The notes under the pieces: model-generated
Told to the model about the DNA's origin: nothing
Database searches by the model: none
Seen by the model: only the letters and a program-made list of their open reading frames with translations
From: Sipunculus nudus
Taxonomy: Eukaryota > Annelida > Sipuncula > Golfingiida > Sipunculidae
Length of the DNA: 64,000 nucleotides
Assembly (NCBI GenBank): GCA_026874595.1
Contig: CM049315.1
Coordinates: forward strand, 19,861,664 to 19,925,663
Direction: 5' to 3'
Part shown: positions 33,786 to 46,981 of the stretch, one piece after another
Layout of the letters: each line of letters starts with the position of its first letter
How positions within the stretch are numbered: position 1 is the first letter of the stretch
Position numbers and translations under genes: made by a program

Positions 33786-36314
33786 ACCCTAATGACATTT
33801 ATTGATTCTTGTGATGTTATGTATGCTTATCTGTGACAACTTTTCGTATGAACGGTTTCATGAGAAACTTCAGTGTTGTCTTATTTCACACCAAACACTT
33901 GCCTTCTTGTGCAAGGTAGAATCGTCTGAACAGAATAAGGTAGACACAGTTTTGAGAATGTAAAACATGAAAGTAGACGCCACTATGAAATTGATTTTAA
34001 AAATATAATCATTTACCGAAAATTGAAACACTGAAGACAGCCACGCCACATTCGGTTACCTCGTTAAATGATGTATAGAGACTACCTCGGGGCTTGACCT
34101 CGATGCAGCCTGATTTCAGCTTAAATTAATCTAAATAAATTATTTGTTGTCATTAGAATGATTGTTTTTGAGGTCATTGACCCGAATAATGGTCACATAT
34201 AATGGATATGTGATTCGTTTGAACCTCAAGGGTCTGAACATTTCTTTTTTTCAATAATTAAAGCCATCAGACGGACTCTAAATTAATTATCAGGATATTT
34301 TCAGGAAAACTTCAGGATCCGAGGCAGTAAAGAGTGCTGTCTGGTCGTGTGGTCATGTATGGACCACAATTCATTACTAGGGCTTGCAACAAGGTCATTG
34401 GTGTCTACAATTGTGAACAACAGGTGATGGTTACTGTTTATGATTACGTCTGTTCTCCTGCCTTTGCATCTCAAGCCAAATGGTTATTTTAAGCAAATGT
34501 TTTATTTTTGCCTATTTTAAGACATATGAAACAAGATAAACTATAACGATGAATAGGTCTCGTTTATTGAGACACTCCTCACAGACACACTGCAGTCGTT
34601 CGCTTAACCGTTGCTTTTTTATACTGCAAGAATCTCGAGTTAAAGACCTATCATGTATTTTAAACCTCAGATTATCTTGACCTTCGTGATGGTTTAACAC
34701 GATCTCAGCGAACAGCTCATTGTCAAATTACTCTAATAAGAGATCACGATAACTGGTATGCATAACATAATAACTAGTCTGTTGTAATTGTTATCAAATC
34801 AAACGTGAAAATGCAAACTTCGTTTACCTTTATATTAATTTGGTAATATGGTATATTAATACAATAAGCTGATCATGTTTCTTTATAAATCAGCAATAGG
34901 CGTTTTCGAGAAACAAGATCCGACACGAAAGTGTTCCGAGGACATCCTCCAAGCTAGTTTGTTTGCTGTGAGGGTTTAGTGGCAAGGTGACCTTTACCCG
35001 CAAAAGTGAAAGCGGAAAGACTTTTGGACCACGCAAAAATCCCCAAATTAGTGTATGATATTTGGTAAAACAGTGTATGATGTTTGGTAAAACCTGTGTT
35101 TTCCCAATTATGCAGCCAATATGCGACACACCTGAAAACCTGAGACACCCCCTGGTTGATCATTCATTTGTCCATACGTTGAATTATAAGGTTTGTGTGT
35201 AAGTTTTTTTGTGTTTATAGAAACAAGTTTAATGGCATTGTAAACTTTAACTCACCAGTAAGAACAAATACTCAAGTTATGTTGCTGAACTAGTCGGAGT
35301 CGACATAAACCTATATGGTGTTTTCGTTTATGGGTCGTGAGCACAGGCAGGTAGCCATGGAGTGAATGCCATCGAGGTCATTGGACGTGTAATGGTCACA
35401 TATATCTGGCATATGAGATCATAAATGTTTACATCCCTCATCCATAGTGTGTTACGACTTTTTTATTGGATTCTGGTGTGTTTACTGAGAACAATAACTG
35501 ACCGGCTCCTGCCGACGATTATGGGTTTCACGATGGTCGTTGCCCTCTCAGCCGGATATGAAACCTCTGGTTTTGTCTTACATAATTCAGTCACATAGCA
35601 TTTTTATCGGAATACAGCACGAAATTGGACGCAAAACATTCTAAGGCTGGGCGCTATACATGCACTATCGGCTTTAATGTGGCTATGAAAAATATACGTT
35701 CATTTTTGTCAAAATATGGCGTCTCTCGTGGCTATTGGTGCTGATTTGAAATGCCTTCACTCCTGCAGGGCCGCGTACTGGAATTGAATTTTAATGTGCA
35801 TCCTGTCAGGGAACTTTATATTCTTTTTATTACGATATATATGTACAAGAAATATATAGTAGGTGATTTTCACTGACTGTGTTTTATTTCCGAAAATTAG
35901 AGAACAGGATAGAGCTACATGGTTGTCTTCGTGAACGATATTTTATCCTCTGGATGTAAAACTGTCATTTTCCATCCAATCAAAAATCCCTTATACGACA
36001 ATCTCAACATAACAGAAAAAATCTTTAAATGAAAATGGATTTATCAATCATAAATTATACATGTGATACCGAATTTCGTTAAATGACGCGATACATCTTT
36101 TTTATTCATGTTTTCAATACTTTGCCTACGTGAAATATACAAAAAGTGAAAGTGCATTTTTAACTATAAAAGCCCACTATGTAAACAATGTAAAACGGAC
36201 TATTTATTTTCCTCCTGGACATCTACATTTATCTCATTTTAATCGCAAAAATGCATTTGCAATTAAAACGTTTTGTATTCTACAATATATTTAATGGATA
36301 AATAAATCACTGTT
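33786..36314. other. unique stretch with one small tandem duplication
   Basis: A 22-bp unit (gtgtatgata/gtttggtaaaac.) is repeated in tandem at 35051-35094. Similar text (gaggtcattg... taatggtcacatata) at about 34170 and 35375 hints at an old dispersed repeat. The minus frames at 34512-35163 have no domain. Confidence 0.4.
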
Positions 36315-36333
36315 ACACACACACACACACACA
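36315..36333. repeat. (AC)n microsatellite
   Basis: About 9 AC units, running into an AT-rich tract. Confidence 0.93.
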
Positions 36334-36926
36334 TATATAATATATATCCAATAAAGCGTAAGGTTCCGCCAAATGCCTAAGCTATTTAATATCTATAGCT
36401 GCCCCAATGCTGTGTCCACGAATCCTTGACCAAACATTGACTATTATATGGATATGGACCGTAAGAACTTGGCCGGGCACCTTCGGGATTAGGATTTAAC
36501 TCTTTTGACCCTAACTTTTTCAGTCGCTCCATGGTCTGAGATGGTGCGGTTGTTTATTTGGGCCTGGTATCAGGACACCGGATTCTGGTTTGTATTAGTA
36601 ATGACAAGACGATTCGGTAAAGAGACAGCTTTAATGCTGTCCTCCGCCTCCTCCCAATGGTGTTTGTATCCTTTGGAGACAAACTTGATTCTCCCGGACA
36701 AGATGCTTCAGTGAAGTGGAAGATAGGGACATCTCAGTTTGTGTGATTCCTCACTAAGCCCGACATCCGCATGGGCCTGGTCATTTATCTTCTTTTGGAT
36801 TGATTTCAAGGGATTGCGAAAGAACGATACAGATCGAAAGTGTCTGAGCATAAACGGTTTTACGTATGATTATATGAGACAATAGTATGTTACAGAAACA
36901 TGTGTCCATCAATGACTTCAGGCTGG

Positions 36927-36927
<1 letters not shown>
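36334..36927. other. unique stretch, no supported gene
   Basis: The 69-codon plus frame at 36505-36714 contains a Trp-rich start (APWSEMVRLFIWAWYQDTGF), but I recognise no family and cannot tell it from chance. Confidence 0.3.
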
Positions 36928-37015
<88 letters not shown>

Positions 37016-37036
37016 TGTATACTATATACATTTATC

Positions 37037-37095
<59 letters not shown>

Positions 37096-37112
37096 TGTGT
37101 GAGAGAGAGAAT
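36928..37112. repeat. compound microsatellite (CA)n-(TA)n-spacer-(GA)n
   Basis: About 17 CA units (36928-36962), 25 AT units (36963-37012), a 26-bp spacer and 27 GA units (37039-37092), then tgtgtgtgagagagaga. Frames on both strands over it are artefacts of the repeat. Confidence 0.97.
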
Positions 37113-37811
37113 GCGGAAGGGCTGAGATTACGGTATGAATATTATGGTCAAGATGGGTTGCTTGTGTTTCTTATAATCAGACTGAAAGGAGCTCTTACAC
37201 AATCTTAACAAAGAACACCGTTATCTGAATGTTCACAACTTTCATGTGCGTTTTAATTTGATAAGTGTTATGGTGTTATTTGTGTATGTCGAACATAATG
37301 CGCAATACAGAGTTCTGTCCAATGGTTGTTTATAAGAAATTAATAAATCCTAAACAAATCAAGACCTTCCGACTATCACCATGAAAGGATGTACATGTAT
37401 ATAATGTGTGTAAGGTCCTCTGGCTGTCAGACAACTATGATTATTCAAATTATTCAAATTTTGTAATAACGCCCCTTATTTTATATGGACAATTGACTAT
37501 TAACACATATCGCCAGTAATATACCATATACAAAATGATGATAAAAAAATAAATAGATGGTTATCGCTTTGGAATTCCATAGTTTATTAAGAAATTGTGT
37601 GTGTCAATCATGTAATGTGTTCGAAATGTACTTTATATTGTACATAAATATATGGTATTGTTGTATATTTTGTTAATACAAAAAGTGAAAAAAGATGGTC
37701 ATTTGGAAATCTAAAATTACAAATTAATCTACAAATAATACCCATTTTTTTTTTCAAGACAAAGGTTACCTGCTTTCGTTCTGATTTGGCACCTGTATCT
37801 GCGGTGTGCTC
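37113..37811. other. unique AT-rich stretch, nothing recognised
   Basis: No frame above 60 codons and no repeat were seen. Confidence 0.5.
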
Positions 37812-37990
37812 CTCTGGGACAAGCTTATTTTATTTTGCGGTATTATGCCCTATAAAGCTGCATAATTAATAATTTTAATATTCCCCCAGTAGGTGTCGTT
37901 GTTCTGGGACAAGTTTATTTTATTTTGCGGGATTATGCCCTATAAAGCTGCATAATCCACAATTTTAATATTCCCCCAATAGGTGTCCCT
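37812..37990 (+). repeat. two-copy tandem repeat, 90-bp period
   Basis: The string ctgggacaag.ttattttat, then gattatgccctataaagctg and ttttaatattccccca.tagg, is present at 37814 and 37904 with only a few differences, so this is a recent duplication. Confidence 0.9.
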
Positions 37991-40900
37991 CTTTCTTTTG
38001 TGTTATTAGGTCATCAATGCCTTTCACTTTTTTTCAGGAGGCGCCTTTGGGATTTTCCTGTATTTCGAGTTCACTGGCAACTGCGCGTATTGCGCAATTC
38101 GCGGTCATGTGTCTACTCTCTTCCCCATTGATCCCTATACTTCCCTAAGCAGAAAACCAAAGACCACATACCCCGCTATCACTACGATGGTTTTCAGATG
38201 ACTTTAATTGGTTTACAGGTATGTTGATATCTATAGATATATTCATAAATATACTTCTATTATTACCATGGTTTCAAAATTTCATCCATTTTACAGGTTG
38301 ATTGAATTAAAAGGTTGTTCAAAGCCCTACAACTAAAACAGAATTCGGTGTGTGTCAGGGGAAGGGGGCATGGCTGCACACATTGTTTTTTAGGATCCGT
38401 AATTTCTAAGAACTTTTGAACATGATCATATATATCACCGTCTTTTAACTAATAGGGATTCTATTAACAAACTAGATTCTGAAGTCGGAGCCGAAAAACC
38501 TCCACCAGAATATCCTAATCAGCCTTGTGCTAAAGCGAACACTTTTCGTGTGTAAACACTGCCACGCTTCAGTGACCTGGTTTCACCTAGCGAGCGGCTG
38601 AACAAATGCAGACGAATGGACGGCTTCTACTCTAAAATTTACTGGGTTGGTCATACGCTTTACGCTTAAATCTACTAACGCTAGCGCTGATTTTCTAAAA
38701 AAAATCTGAATACCCCTTTTTTTGTGTAAATTTTGCTAAAAGCAAAGCAATGAACCGAGGCTTAAGTTATTTCTTTGCCACGGACTTGCACCGAAAATGT
38801 AAACCTGACGTTTATCTGGGACCATCATCCATTCCTGATCAATCTGATGTCAATCGACAAAGCTCAGGACAAGCATTAAATACTGTAGGAGTTAATTTAC
38901 CTGAGCCTGCCGTTCCACATCGGCAACTTTATTTGCATTTTTGCGTGCAAGAACCTTCAACGACATATATGTGTTTTTTATCATACTATCTTCTATCAAT
39001 TGACAATTTAACCATCGTTTTTCGTGATGTCCTTTGAGCTTCAATTTATCCAAATCATCTTTCATAAAATTTCATTTTTTTATATAGTCATGTAATTTAT
39101 TTTCATAGTACAGATGTCTTACATATACAATCACACTGCAATGATGATGTCATGCCCATGTTGTTGTTCGGGAGAAAAAATAATTCTCACGTGAAATTCG
39201 TATAATGTTTATATACCTCACGTCTTCTTCTTTGATTGATTTCTCGAAAAGCATAATTTGCAAGTCTTTACTGACTTTATTTGAGGGTAGGGGGTTTCCG
39301 GGAGAAACCTAGCACAAGTGATCTTTATATCACGAACAGTCCCTGCGAAAAACCTAGGATAAAAATATGCGACATTCAGCCCCTACCTGCTTATATTACA
39401 ACACCATATATCATATAGAACCGTTGATTTTCCACGGGTCAATCTAGTGTATGTATAATGCTATATACAAGGCCAAAGACGTCAATTTATGTGTTGTTGC
39501 ACAGCAATTAATAGTTCTTCACCGAAACTGGTACACAAAAACCTTGGCAACCGCAAGCTGTAATGGTATAACCAATTAGTACAATAAAGGTTGCAAATAT
39601 CACTGTTAATGTAATGGTTATAACAAAAGTGCACGTCATTATAATAGGGGTTACGAGAAACATCCTAATTGTAAAACCTGACGAAATAGATTTTACAACA
39701 AGGGACGTGATTACAAAAGGGGTAGAAAAATGTAAGAGCTGCAAGCCTGCACTGTACCTACCAGTCGCATGTGGTTGATTCGGTTGCCAAAAAAAAAAAA
39801 ACACCTTGTGTATAAAAATGTCACGATTACTTTTGAGAGGGCCATCATAATAAGCTTTATATTACTACTAGAATTATGGGTAATCACATTTCTGCATGCG
39901 ATTTTCGCAGATAACCCTGTGCACCAAATATTAAAAAAATATATATTATTTCAACTATATATTGATTTCAGTGTACTTCGGAACTGGTGAGATGTGACTT
40001 TTTTTCCAAATTGATATGATTACCGGATTATAGTAAATAAATTCCATAAACATCAACTAATACAATATCGATTAAGACGGAATAACAATCATATCAGGCC
40101 TAGAGGTCTGAAAATCCCAAAAAATTGTATGCAGTAAAATTAAGAGGAAAGTTTAACTGCTTTAATATAAATCTTTATACATAGGTAGTTTTTTTAGCCA
40201 CAAAGCAATATCACCAGGAATTGATTGTTCCATGTATATATAGTGAGACCTATTTTCCTTGTAAAATTGAAATATCAACTCTAGCGTAAATACAACATGC
40301 ACCATGCAGTTTCAGGAAGTTTTATCATTATGATATTTTATACTTTTCACCTCGCTAATATACAAAACTGACACGGTAATGTGTTGTTTTAGCACTTCTT
40401 TCTTCCAGCAAGGATATGAACGCTAAACGCTACCGTGATATTGGCAGTGTATATCTGCCAGTTAATTGCTGACAGGAAGATGAACACTTATTATCTTATT
40501 TTCCTACCAGCATAACTGAAAGGATTTTATCGAGTAGAGCGGGTTAATGCGATAAGCAAACATTAGAGAGCCAACAGAGTTGGAATACATGTAGTCTGTG
40601 GGGACCTTCTCGAAATATCTTCATTTTTATAATATACAACTAAATTTATGTAATACCAAAGGCAGCTAGAACGTATTTTCGTTGTTGTTGTGGGATGATA
40701 ATGAAACTCTTCAAATGCTTTATATATAATTTAAAAACATCGTTGCACCCTATTTTGCATAAACGGTAACAATTAATTACTGGCTCAATTTTCCCAGAAT
40801 TATGATCATTGACAAAACACCTTGCTTGTAACCTAAATTCATCTATATGCTGAAAAGTAAATTAAGAGTAGCCTGAATTTTAAAATTGTATCGTATGATA

Positions 40901-41179
40901 AATTAAAAATTTTCTCCATGAAATATGTTAAAATACTAAGACGCACCACCAAAGAATGAAACTGACAACAGCTTAGAACCGAGAATATGTTCAGGTGCCG
41001 CCATTTTACCTGAGGACTTCGTTGAAAACAAAATAACCGTACATGATTGGCGTGGCCTTTTAATAAAAATATTATAAATCAGCTTGTTTGGTGTTGCCTT
41101 CGTATTGGCCTTGGTAGAACCGTATCAGTCCGGGGCCCGTGCTGCCCTCAGACCAATATTGACCAAACTGGTGGATAAC
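37991..41179. other. long unique stretch, no supported gene
   Basis: Frames at 38750-39037 (95 codons, plus) and 39508-39804 (98 codons, minus; hydrophobic, Val/Thr/Ile-rich) show no recognisable domain. An A tract of 12 is near 39788. No repeat was identified. Confidence 0.35.
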
Positions 41180-41262
41180 ACACACACACACATATACATA
41201 ATTATATTATATTTTATTATATATTTTATGATATAATATTTTATTTTATTATATTGTGTTGA
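41180..41262. repeat. short (CA)n followed by AT-only palindromic tract
   Basis: Six or seven CA units, then about 65 bp almost free of G and C (tattatattttattatat-like), able to form small hairpins. Confidence 0.8.
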
Positions 41263-41722
41263 AGTTTATGATTATATGACGTCATCCATGTGTCACTGGT
41301 CTTAAAAAATAAAAGTAAATCCCGGCACTACAACAACAAAGAACCGGAAATGATAGATTTAGACAAGGTCTGCCTGGAACCCGGAGGATTAATGGTTCAT
41401 GTCCCCTGTAATCTGTGGACTATCCCCGTGATCTGCAGCTAACCTGTCCCTCTGACCATTCTAGTAACGGATCCACCTTATCTGAACCACCAGGAGCGTC
41501 CTGATAAGTGTCCCCGCGGAGCAATAGACCCACCTTAGTGAATACTCTGGGGGTGTTGTATACAGCAGGATCCGGTCGGACAGGCACAGATGGAGGGCAC
41601 TGTTTACATCTTGTGCGACAACCTGGACTGTGGGCCAGAAATCGAAATAAGGTTATTGTGAGAGGGTGGTACTGTCTACAGGATAGATATGTGTGGAATA
41701 TAGATTATTCATAAGATGTACT

Positions 41723-41724
<2 letters not shown>
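41263..41724. other. unique GC-richer stretch
   Basis: The 68-codon plus frame at 41508-41714 lies in the GC-richer part (about 41370-41660). No domain was recognised; it may be an exon, but splice sites cannot be decided. Confidence 0.3.

Positions 41725-41762
<38 letters not shown>
41725..41762. repeat. (GA)n microsatellite
   Basis: 19 uninterrupted GA units. Confidence 0.97.
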
Positions 41763-41764
<2 letters not shown>

Positions 41765-43540
41765 TTCAAATTGCTTTGAATAAAAACTAGCCTAGCAATA
41801 ACAATTACAGCAGCGGATCCTGTATTTTCCTAAAGAAGGGTTAAAACAATGGCAAGACACATCTCTCTTAGTCAGATAATTCTGCTAATCGAGAAGGCAA
41901 TATAAACGCCTTTTCTCCGCCTTTTAGCTTACAATATAATTATTTTCAATGGTGACAACTTTTTGGTTAAATGCTTTTATTTTTGTTCAATTCTTAAAAC
42001 CTTAATAGTTTGCAATATTTGACTCCTGCAGTTTAATTAAATATTTAAAAAAAAATGAAGGGGTATCTCCCATTTATATATCATATAGTATCTAATGCAG
42101 TGAACACGCATGCTTTTCAAGACCACTGGATTGAATCAAGAACACCTTTATTGACGGGCGTAGGTGAATTGAGAATTGATTTAAATGGCATTTTTGTAGT
42201 TCTGGAGAAACAACCAAGAAACATTCCTTTGAGTTTGGGAACAATTTAGATAACCTTTGTATGTTTGTTCGTACAAAGTATTCTTTATCATTGTTTGGAT
42301 ACGGCAGAGATGACACGTAAAGCAAAGGAGAAACAGGACAAATAATTCATGCATAAACGTTTGAATGCTACAAGTGAGTAATCCAGCCAAGCATTAACGC
42401 AGAAAAGTAGTAGTATATACTATCACAGGAGCTACCGCGTGACTCACAAAATATAGGAGAGTTTCCTCACCTCGGCCTTACCACATGAACAATAAAACAA
42501 ATTCCGCATCCCGGGAGTTACAGACACGAGAACCTTCACTTAAAATTCATTAATTGTACATACTGATACTGTTCACATTCTGTGGAGCAAATATTATATT
42601 TCTTCTCGGCAATACCTTCTATTATTGACCGTGTCTCGCCTTGGTGTTGGCAGCAAACAGAATCAGAATGGCCCAATAGTAGTTCTTAATTCATTCCCGG
42701 ATACATGGCGCCGGCAAGACTGTCATTATGTATCCTGTTCCGACATCAACAATTTTCCTTTATGTGTGACCCGTTGTATGAATTATGCTTAGCAAATTAA
42801 AGGTGCACTTCAGGATTTTCAATAACTTTTCTGAGACAGATACCTTGGTCAACAACGCATACATATTTATGCTATTAACAATTTTCTCAATACTGAAACT
42901 TACAAGATTTTTAAAATCTAAATTTATTTTAAGAACAAAATAATGAGAAATGTGACACGTTTTTCAGAGATTCTGGAAAATTCTTCGTTATGTTGGGCAT
43001 TTTGTTTTACATCCTTTCAGTATGAAATAAATTATCTTGGTTTTTCTATAGCAAGAAACTCAATAATATAATAGTTATATTGACATTTTGGTTTCGGTTG
43101 CAAGCAGTAAGGCTTTGAAGAGTTACTAACCGTATGCGTTACAACTTAATTCAAATAATCTGGCACATCAACATTTTGACATTAGTAACAATTTGTTTTT
43201 TGCATATAACATCCATGAAATCTTACTTATGCGACCATCTAGTTATATCTGGGTTTACTCATTTATATGTTTAAAACTGAATTTTCATGTGAAACGGCAA
43301 TTGCATTTTGGTTCACAGGTATCCTATGAAAAATAAACTATGAGATCTCTGAGTTACGACCACTATTGTAAAAATGTTCCCTATTGTATCTTGTATAGTA
43401 TACACATGATGGTTGGTGATACGTTGTTTCTTATACCCCTATTGTAATACCGTGCCCGTTGTAATATATTTTGGGTATAGTTATTACCCCTATAAGACAA
43501 TAGAGCTAAGACCACCTCATGTTTGTAAATTATTATATTC
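41763..43540. other. unique AT-rich stretch, nothing recognised
   Basis: Frames at 42055-42390 overlap on both strands and carry no domain. Confidence 0.45.
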
Positions 43541-43602
43541 CAGGAACGCCGGTCACCAGCTGAGAGAGACGAGCGTTTTACCACTCGACTGTCCAGGCCC
43601 CA
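43541..43602 (-). mobile_element. SINE head fragment, same family as 26965-27130
   Basis: On minus, ggggcctggacagtcgagtg leads into gtaaaacgctcgtctctctc, matching the tRNA-like head at 27075-27127. The B box is degraded (gaccggcgttcc) and the body is absent. The minus frame at 43381-43584 begins with the peptide MVKRSSLSAGD typical of SINE-head read-through. Confidence 0.7.
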
Positions 43603-44199
43603 TAATTCGTGGACGTTTACGTCAAATACTTACTAATATGAATTCAATTACTTTTTATTTGAAAAAAAAAAAATTCTTTCTTATTTATTAGGACAAAAGG
43701 TAACTATAATTCCAAAGCTGGGAGTCCATCTGATTAATATAGCGTTTGTCAGTAATGAAGTCACATGAGTGCTTATACTTCAACCATGCAAGTTTCTTTC
43801 CACTAATGGAAATACATAGATCTTATTTCTTTTATGAGAAACAAATATATCTTTTGAGCACACTTCCTGTATATGATTTTGAGTTAATTAAACCCATCTT
43901 GCTAATAAGAACACATATTCTAATTATGTCCATAATGATGCCATTTCCATTCGCTGAAGAGGGAAAAAACATCATGTAATGCCTGACTATAAATCTCGGT
44001 AGACTTAGTATCTAATCAACTGTAATGTGTACTCATTTGTTTTAAAATTTAAACCATGAAAGTTTCATCATCGAAAGTTTCAGCGCAGTTTCAGCTATAT
44101 AATATGTGTACATGTCGGTAACTTTATAAAATAAGTGTTATTAACAAAGCAATGTGGTGGTGATAGATAATGTAAAACTGGCACTGTGACCAAACCTTA
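43603..44199. other. unique AT-rich stretch, nothing recognised
   Basis: A 77-codon plus frame at 43746-43979 has no domain. No repeat was seen. Confidence 0.45.
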
Positions 44200-44390
44200 T
44201 GGACCGTGGTGTCGTTATAGACAGTGCCTTGAACTTGTAGCCACACTGCCCAGAATCGGACTAATTGGAGTACGACGGTTTGTTGGGGTTTATGAGTTTG
44301 GCGTAATGGACAGTGCCCTGAACTTGTAGCCACACTGCCCAGAATCGAACTTATAGGAGTGCGACTGTTTGTTGAGGTTTATGAGCTTTT
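44200..44390 (+). repeat. two-copy tandem repeat, 89-bp period, left of the satellite
   Basis: The string acagtgcc.tgaacttgtag, then ccacactgcccagaatcg and gtttgttg.ggtttatgag, occur at 44221 and 44310. It is unrelated in sequence to the 40-bp satellite but lies only about 400 bp from it. Confidence 0.88.
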
Positions 44391-44780
44391 AAATTCAAAC
44401 CCTACAATGCACTTAGGGTTCTAGATACACCAGGTATAACTGTAAAGAAGAGAGTTATTTAGTCCATTCAAATACTGTGCTATTGTTTCGAGGCAACTTA
44501 AATACACATGAGTGTTTTGGGGACTGGATTGCACGGAACAAATAATATTTAATAAGCATGCAAATATGAAATGTAAACAGGTGTTTCCTTGAAATGTAAC
44601 AGATTTTGATTTATTTTTCAGTCGGACAGTTGAGAGAAGTAGTTCCGGCGTTCCCACGAGAAGAAACGACCTCTGGAGCAAGTTTGGGCTTTTAGCCACA
44701 CTGTTTTGGTCTTGTTCAAACCGCTCTTCATGCTTGGGTTATTTACCACAAGGTTCCCAACTCTCTATCAAGGAGTGAAT
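44391..44780. other. left flank of the satellite array
   Basis: Non-repetitive DNA. A 92-codon minus frame (44421-44699) has no recognisable domain. Nothing resembling a mobile-element end marks the array border. Confidence 0.4.
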
Positions 44781-46981
44781 GGGTACTGGTCAGGGTCGAG
44801 AAGCAGGTGTAGAACGAATAACCCTATGGTCAAGGTCGAGAGGCATGTGTAGAACGAATAACCCGATGGTCAAGGGTGAGAGGCATGTGTAGAACGAATA
44901 ACCTGATGGGCAAGGTCAAGAGGCATGTGCAGAACTAATAACCTAGTGGTCAAGGGCACGAGGCATGTGTAGAACGAATAACCTTGTGGTCAAGGGCGAG
45001 GGGCATGTGAAGAACGAATAACCTTGTTGTCAAGGCGAGGGGCATGTGTAGAACAAATAACCCTGTGGTCAAGGGCAAGGGGCATGTGTAGAACGAATAA
45101 CTCGATGGCAAAGGGCGAGAGGTATGTCTAGAACGAATAACCTTGTTGTCCAGGCGAGGGGCATGTGTAGAACAAATAACCCTGTGGTCAAGGACGAGAG
45201 ACGTGTGTAGAACGAATAACCATATCTTCAAGGGCGAGAGGGAAGTGTAGAATGAATAACCCTGTAGGAAATGGCGAGGGGCTTGTGAAGAACAAATAAC
45301 CTTGTTGTCAAGGGCGAGCGGCATGTGTAGAACGTATAACCCTGTTGTCAAGGGCGGGTTGCATGTGTGGAGCCAATAACCATATCGCCAAGGGCGAGAG
45401 ACATGTGAAGAACAAATAACCATGTAATCAAGGGCGAGGGGCATGTATAGAACGAATAACCCCGTAGTCAAGGGGAGAGACATGTGTTGAGCAAATAACC
45501 ATATCGTCAAGGGCGAGGGGCATGTGTAGAACGAATAACCCTGTTGTCAAGGGGAGAGACATGTGTTGAGCAAATAACCATATCGTCAAGGGCGAGAGGC
45601 AAGTGTAGAACAAATAACCCTGTTGGCAAGGGAGAGGGGCATGTGTAGAACAAATAACCCTGTTGTCAAGGGCGAGGGGCATGTGTAGAACGAATAACCC
45701 CGTGGTCAAGGACGAGGGAAGTGTGTAGAACGAATAACCCTGTTGTCAAGGGGAGAGACGTGTTGAGCAAATAACCATATCGTCAAGGGCGAGAGGCAAG
45801 TGTAGAACGAAAAACCCTGTTGGCAAGGGAGAGGGGCATGTGTAGAACAAATAACCCTGTTGTCAAGGGCGAGAGAAGTGTGTAGAACGAATAACCCTGT
45901 TGTCAAGGGGAGAGACATGTGTTGAGCAAATAACCATATCGTCAAGGGCGAGAGGCATGTGTAGAATGAATAACCCTGTTGGCAAGGGCGAGGGGCATGT
46001 GTAGAACAAATAACCCTGTTGTCAAGGGCGAGGGGCATGTGTAGAACGTATAACCATGTTGTCAATGGCGAGAGGCATGTGTTGAGCCTATAACCATATC
46101 GTCAAGAGCGAGAGACATATGAAGAACAAATAACCATGTAATCAAGGGCGAGGGGCATGTGTAGAACGAATAACCCCGTGGTCAAGGGCGAGAGAAGTGT
46201 GTAGAACGAATAACCCTGTTGTCAAGGGGAGAGACATGTGTTGAGCCAATAACCACATCGTCAAGGGCGAGAGGCAAGTGTAGAATGAATAACCCTGTTA
46301 GCAAGGGCGAGGGGATGTGTAGAACAAATAACCCTGTTGTCACGGGGAGAGGCATGTATTGAGGTAATAACCATATCGTCAAGGGCAAGGGGCATGTGTA
46401 CAACAAATAACCCTGTAGTCAAGGGCGAGGGGCATGTGTAGAACGAATAACCCGGTGATCAAGGGCGAGAGAAGTGTGTAGAACGAATAACCCTGTTGTC
46501 AAGGGGAGAGACGTGTTGAGCCAATAACCATATCGCCAAGGGCGAGGGGCATGTGTAGCATGAATAACCCTGTTGTCAAGGGCGAGGAGCATGTGTAGAA
46601 CGAATAACCATATCGTCAAGGACGAGAGGCAAGTGTTGAACGAATAACCCGGTGATCAAGGGCGAGAGAAGTGTGTAGAACGAATAACCATGTTGGCATG
46701 GGCGAGAGGCATGTATGGAGCCAATAACCATATCGTCAAGGGCGAGGGGCATGTGTAGAACGAATAACCCTGTTGTCAAGGGCAAGAGGCATGTGTGGAG
46801 CCAATAACCGTATCGTCAAGGGCGAGAGACATGTGAAGAACAAATAACCATGTAATCAAGGGCGAGGGGCATGTGAAGAACGAATAACCCTGTAGTCAAA
46901 GGCGAGAGAAGTGTGTAGAACGAATAATCCGATGGTCAAGGGCATGAGGCATGTGTAGAACGAATAACCTTGTGGTCAAGG

